A stretch of 6,926 bases of DNA from an uncultured Eubacteriales bacterium (GTDB taxonomy: Bacteria; Bacillota; Clostridia; Peptostreptococcales; Anaerovoracaceae): contig CADBRY010000160.1 of NCBI GenBank assembly GCA_902797195.1, forward strand, positions 1 to 6,926, given 5' to 3'. The position numbers and the translations under genes are program-made. Every line of letters begins with the position of its first letter. Position 1 is the first letter of the stretch. Under the pieces are notes generated by a model. The model ran no database searches and was not told the origin of the DNA. It worked only from the letters and a program-made list of their open reading frames with translations. Positions 5,039-6,926 of the stretch are shown here, piece after piece.

Positions 5039-6926
5039 ATGAATCTAAAAAAGATGACACTAAACATTAACGGCGCGGACCGCATGTTTATATGTGACCC
5101 TGCCAAGGACACCCTGGCTGACGTCGTCCGCCGTCTGGGTCTTACCGGTACAAAGGTGGGATGTGGAATGGGTGCCTGCGGAGCCTGCTCAGTCATCGTA
5201 GATGGCAAAGTGGTGCGTTCCTGCACAAAAAAAATAGACAAGGTCGAGGAATACAGCAAAATCACAACTATTGAGGGAATCGGCAGCGTAAACTACCCCC
5301 ACCCTCTTCAGTCCATGTGGGTAGCATTGGGCGCAGTACAGTGCGGTTTCTGCGTTCCCGGATTTATCGTATCCGCGTATCAGTTGCTTTTGGATAATCC
5401 GAACCCCTCCAGAGAAGATGTCAGAGACTGGTTCCAGAAGCACAGAAACGTCTGCAGATGTACCGGTTACAAACAGATTGTGGATGCGGTCATGGCTGCT
5501 GCCGCTATCATGAGAGGCGAAAAGACCGTTGAAGACTTCAGGTACGATTGGAAGAAGGATATCGGAAACTTCTACGGCAAACCTCTGGAAAGACCGAACG
5601 CGCTTCCAAAAGCCTGCGGTGTCACCGACTTCGGCGATGATGTGGAACTCCACATGCCCGCAGAAACTCTCAAGGTGGAAATGGTCATGCCAAGGATCAC
5701 AAGCCACGCCAAGATCAAGAAGATCGATTACAGCGAGGCAGAAAAAATGCCCGGCGTAGTCAAGGTCATTACGGCTGCGGATGTAAAGGCAATAGGATGC
5801 AAAAACCACTTCATGGCCTTCGGTTTCTCGGAGAGAACTCTTGAGCTCCAGGAAAACCATCACGTTCTGGCTGAGGACGAGATCATCTGGTACGGAGATG
5901 TTGTGGCACTTGTTGTGGCAGATACCAGAGCACATGCAAAGGCTGCTGCGGATACGGTCAAGGTGGAAATAGAACAGCTTGATGAATACATGAACTATCT
6001 TGATGCGGTCAAGCCGGATGCAAAACCACTCTACGACTGGATGCCCAAGACATACGGATCCAACATATATTCACACCTCCCCGTTCTCAAGGGAGATCAT
6101 GAACACGTTGCTGAAATGATAGACAAGGCTCCCTACTCCGTTGAAGGATCCTTCTATTCATCCAGAGAGCCTCACATGTCCATAGAAGGCGACGTAGCGC
6201 AGACATATTATGACGAAGACGATAAGCTCTGCGTCCACTGTAAGACACAGACCCTTTATTGGGACAGAGACGAGATGGCAAACGCACTGGGATTAGAGGC
6301 GGACGATCTGAGACTCATAGAGAATCCCACAGGCGGAAGCTTCGGCTGGGCAATGAACGCTCACAACTGGACCCTATGCGCGTACGCTACGATGATTACC
6401 AAGATGCCCTGTTCCCTCTCCATGGACTATGCTCAGTTCATGGCAGTAACAGGCAAGCGTTCACCTTCCTTCTGGAATGCCAGAGTGGCCTGTGATGAAA
6501 ACGGCAAATTTATCGCCGGCGAGTGGGACGGCGGACTGGATGCAGGCTGCTTCACCGACTTTGGTGATGACAAGCTGACCAAGTTCGCACGTTTCATGTT
6601 CTATCCCTACTACATGCCGAACGCTGTGGGAATCAACCGTGCGGCTGTCACAAACCACGTATGGACAACAGCCTACCGCGGCTATGGTGCACCTCAGGCG
6701 TACACTGCATCGGAGGCGATCGTGGATATGCTGGCAGAAAAAGCCGGTATCGATCCATTCGAATTCCGCTACAGAAATATCGCCAGAACACCTGATGAAA
6801 CAAATATCAATCAGCTTCCTTATCTCCACTATCCCATGGAGGAGATGATGGACAAGCTCAAGCCCATATATGATGAAAAGAAGGCGGAAGCCGAAGCGTG
6901 GAACAAGGATCACGAGGACATCAAGA
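5039..6926 (+). CDS. mop: Molybdopterin-dependent aldehyde oxidoreductase (MOP type), N-terminal 629 residues, cut by window edge
   Basis: This is a xanthine-oxidase-family molybdenum hydroxylase of the single-chain type without an FAD domain, like Desulfovibrio gigas MOP (~907 residues), which oxidises aldehydes to carboxylates. The first domain has a plant-type [2Fe-2S] site with Cys42, 47, 50 and 62 (GCGMGACGACSV). The second, helical [2Fe-2S] domain has Cys102, 105, 139 and 141 (QCGFCVPG, NVCRCTGY). All eight match the MOP spacing with an offset of two. The molybdopterin part begins near residue 195 (MPRITSHAKIKKIDY) and includes YGDVVALVVAD, SSREPHMSIEGD, NPTGGSFGWAMN (GGSFG 432-436) and AYRGYGAPQA (Arg547). 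The catalytic Glu near the C-terminus lies outside the window. The ATG at 5039 has GGAGG at 5029-5033. It is transcribed away from the molybdopterin/regulator operon, which plausibly supplies or senses its cofactor. The substrate cannot be read from the sequence, and a related hydroxylase with another substrate is possible. Confidence 0.94.
   Translation, partial: MNLKKMTLNINGADRMFICDPAKDTLADVVRRLGLTGTKVGCGMGACGACSVIVDGKVVRSCTKKIDKVEEYSKITTIEGIGSVNYPHPLQSMWVALGAVQCGFCVPGFIVSAYQLLLDNPNPSREDVRDWFQKHRNVCRCTGYKQIVDAVMAAAAIMRGEKTVEDFRYDWKKDIGNFYGKPLERPNALPKACGVTDFGDDVELHMPAETLKVEMVMPRITSHAKIKKIDYSEAEKMPGVVKVITAADVKAIGCKNHFMAFGFSERTLELQENHHVLAEDEIIWYGDVVALVVADTRAHAKAAADTVKVEIEQLDEYMNYLDAVKPDAKPLYDWMPKTYGSNIYSHLPVLKGDHEHVAEMIDKAPYSVEGSFYSSREPHMSIEGDVAQTYYDEDDKLCVHCKTQTLYWDRDEMANALGLEADDLRLIENPTGGSFGWAMNAHNWTLCAYATMITKMPCSLSMDYAQFMAVTGKRSPSFWNARVACDENGKFIAGEWDGGLDAGCFTDFGDDKLTKFARFMFYPYYMPNAVGINRAAVTNHVWTTAYRGYGAPQAYTASEAIVDMLAEKAGIDPFEFRYRNIARTPDETNINQLPYLHYPMEEMMDKLKPIYDEKKAEAEAWNKDHEDIK

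Noticed and set aside
5189..5935. Long minus-strand open frame (248 codons) inside the hydroxylase gene
   Set aside because: It is antisense to a gene with all eight cluster cysteines and clear molybdopterin motifs, and its translation shows no recognisable motif. I treat it as a shadow frame.

Overview
The window is a molybdenum-enzyme locus from what looks like an anaerobic Firmicute, most likely a Clostridia-class bacterium. Reasons: GC is moderate (high 40s by eye) with frequent AGA and ATA codons, Shine-Dalgarno sequences are strong, promoters are near-consensus sigma-70/sigma-A type, ModA is a lipoprotein, and the window carries a single-chain, FAD-free aldehyde oxidoreductase of the Desulfovibrio MOP type. 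I cannot name the genus from this sequence.

Layout. Five genes run leftward and one runs rightward. From the divergent intergenic region at 4780-5038, the minus strand carries a molybdopterin-binding (MoeA-like) protein, then a protein joining a MobA/MocA-like nucleotidyltransferase fold to a ModE-type winged helix, then a secreted two-domain SGNH-hydrolase-like protein. These three open reading frames overlap at their ends (1 and 4 bases), so they form one tight, probably translationally coupled operon. A terminator-like hairpin follows. Embedded in it is the promoter of modA (molybdate-binding lipoprotein), followed by modB (molybdate permease), which is cut by the left edge. On the plus strand, the divergent region drives a molybdenum hydroxylase with two [2Fe-2S] domains followed by the molybdopterin domains, cut by the right edge after about 629 of an expected ~900 residues.

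How they fit together. ModA and ModB import molybdate. The MoeA-like and MocA-like proteins belong to families that insert Mo into molybdopterin and add cytidine, and MOP-family enzymes use that dinucleotide cofactor. The fusion protein carries the only DNA-binding domain in the window, but its nucleotidyltransferase half lacks the Arg/Lys loop needed for catalysis. I read it as a regulator that borrows a cofactor-synthesis fold as a sensor.

The two minus-strand promoters share a 24-bp dyad of the same geometry just downstream of the -10 box (CATTATT-N10-AATAAyG). It resembles the ModE operator of proteobacteria and is the best candidate binding site for that fusion protein. The secreted SGNH protein has no obvious molybdenum role, and its place in the operon is unexplained.
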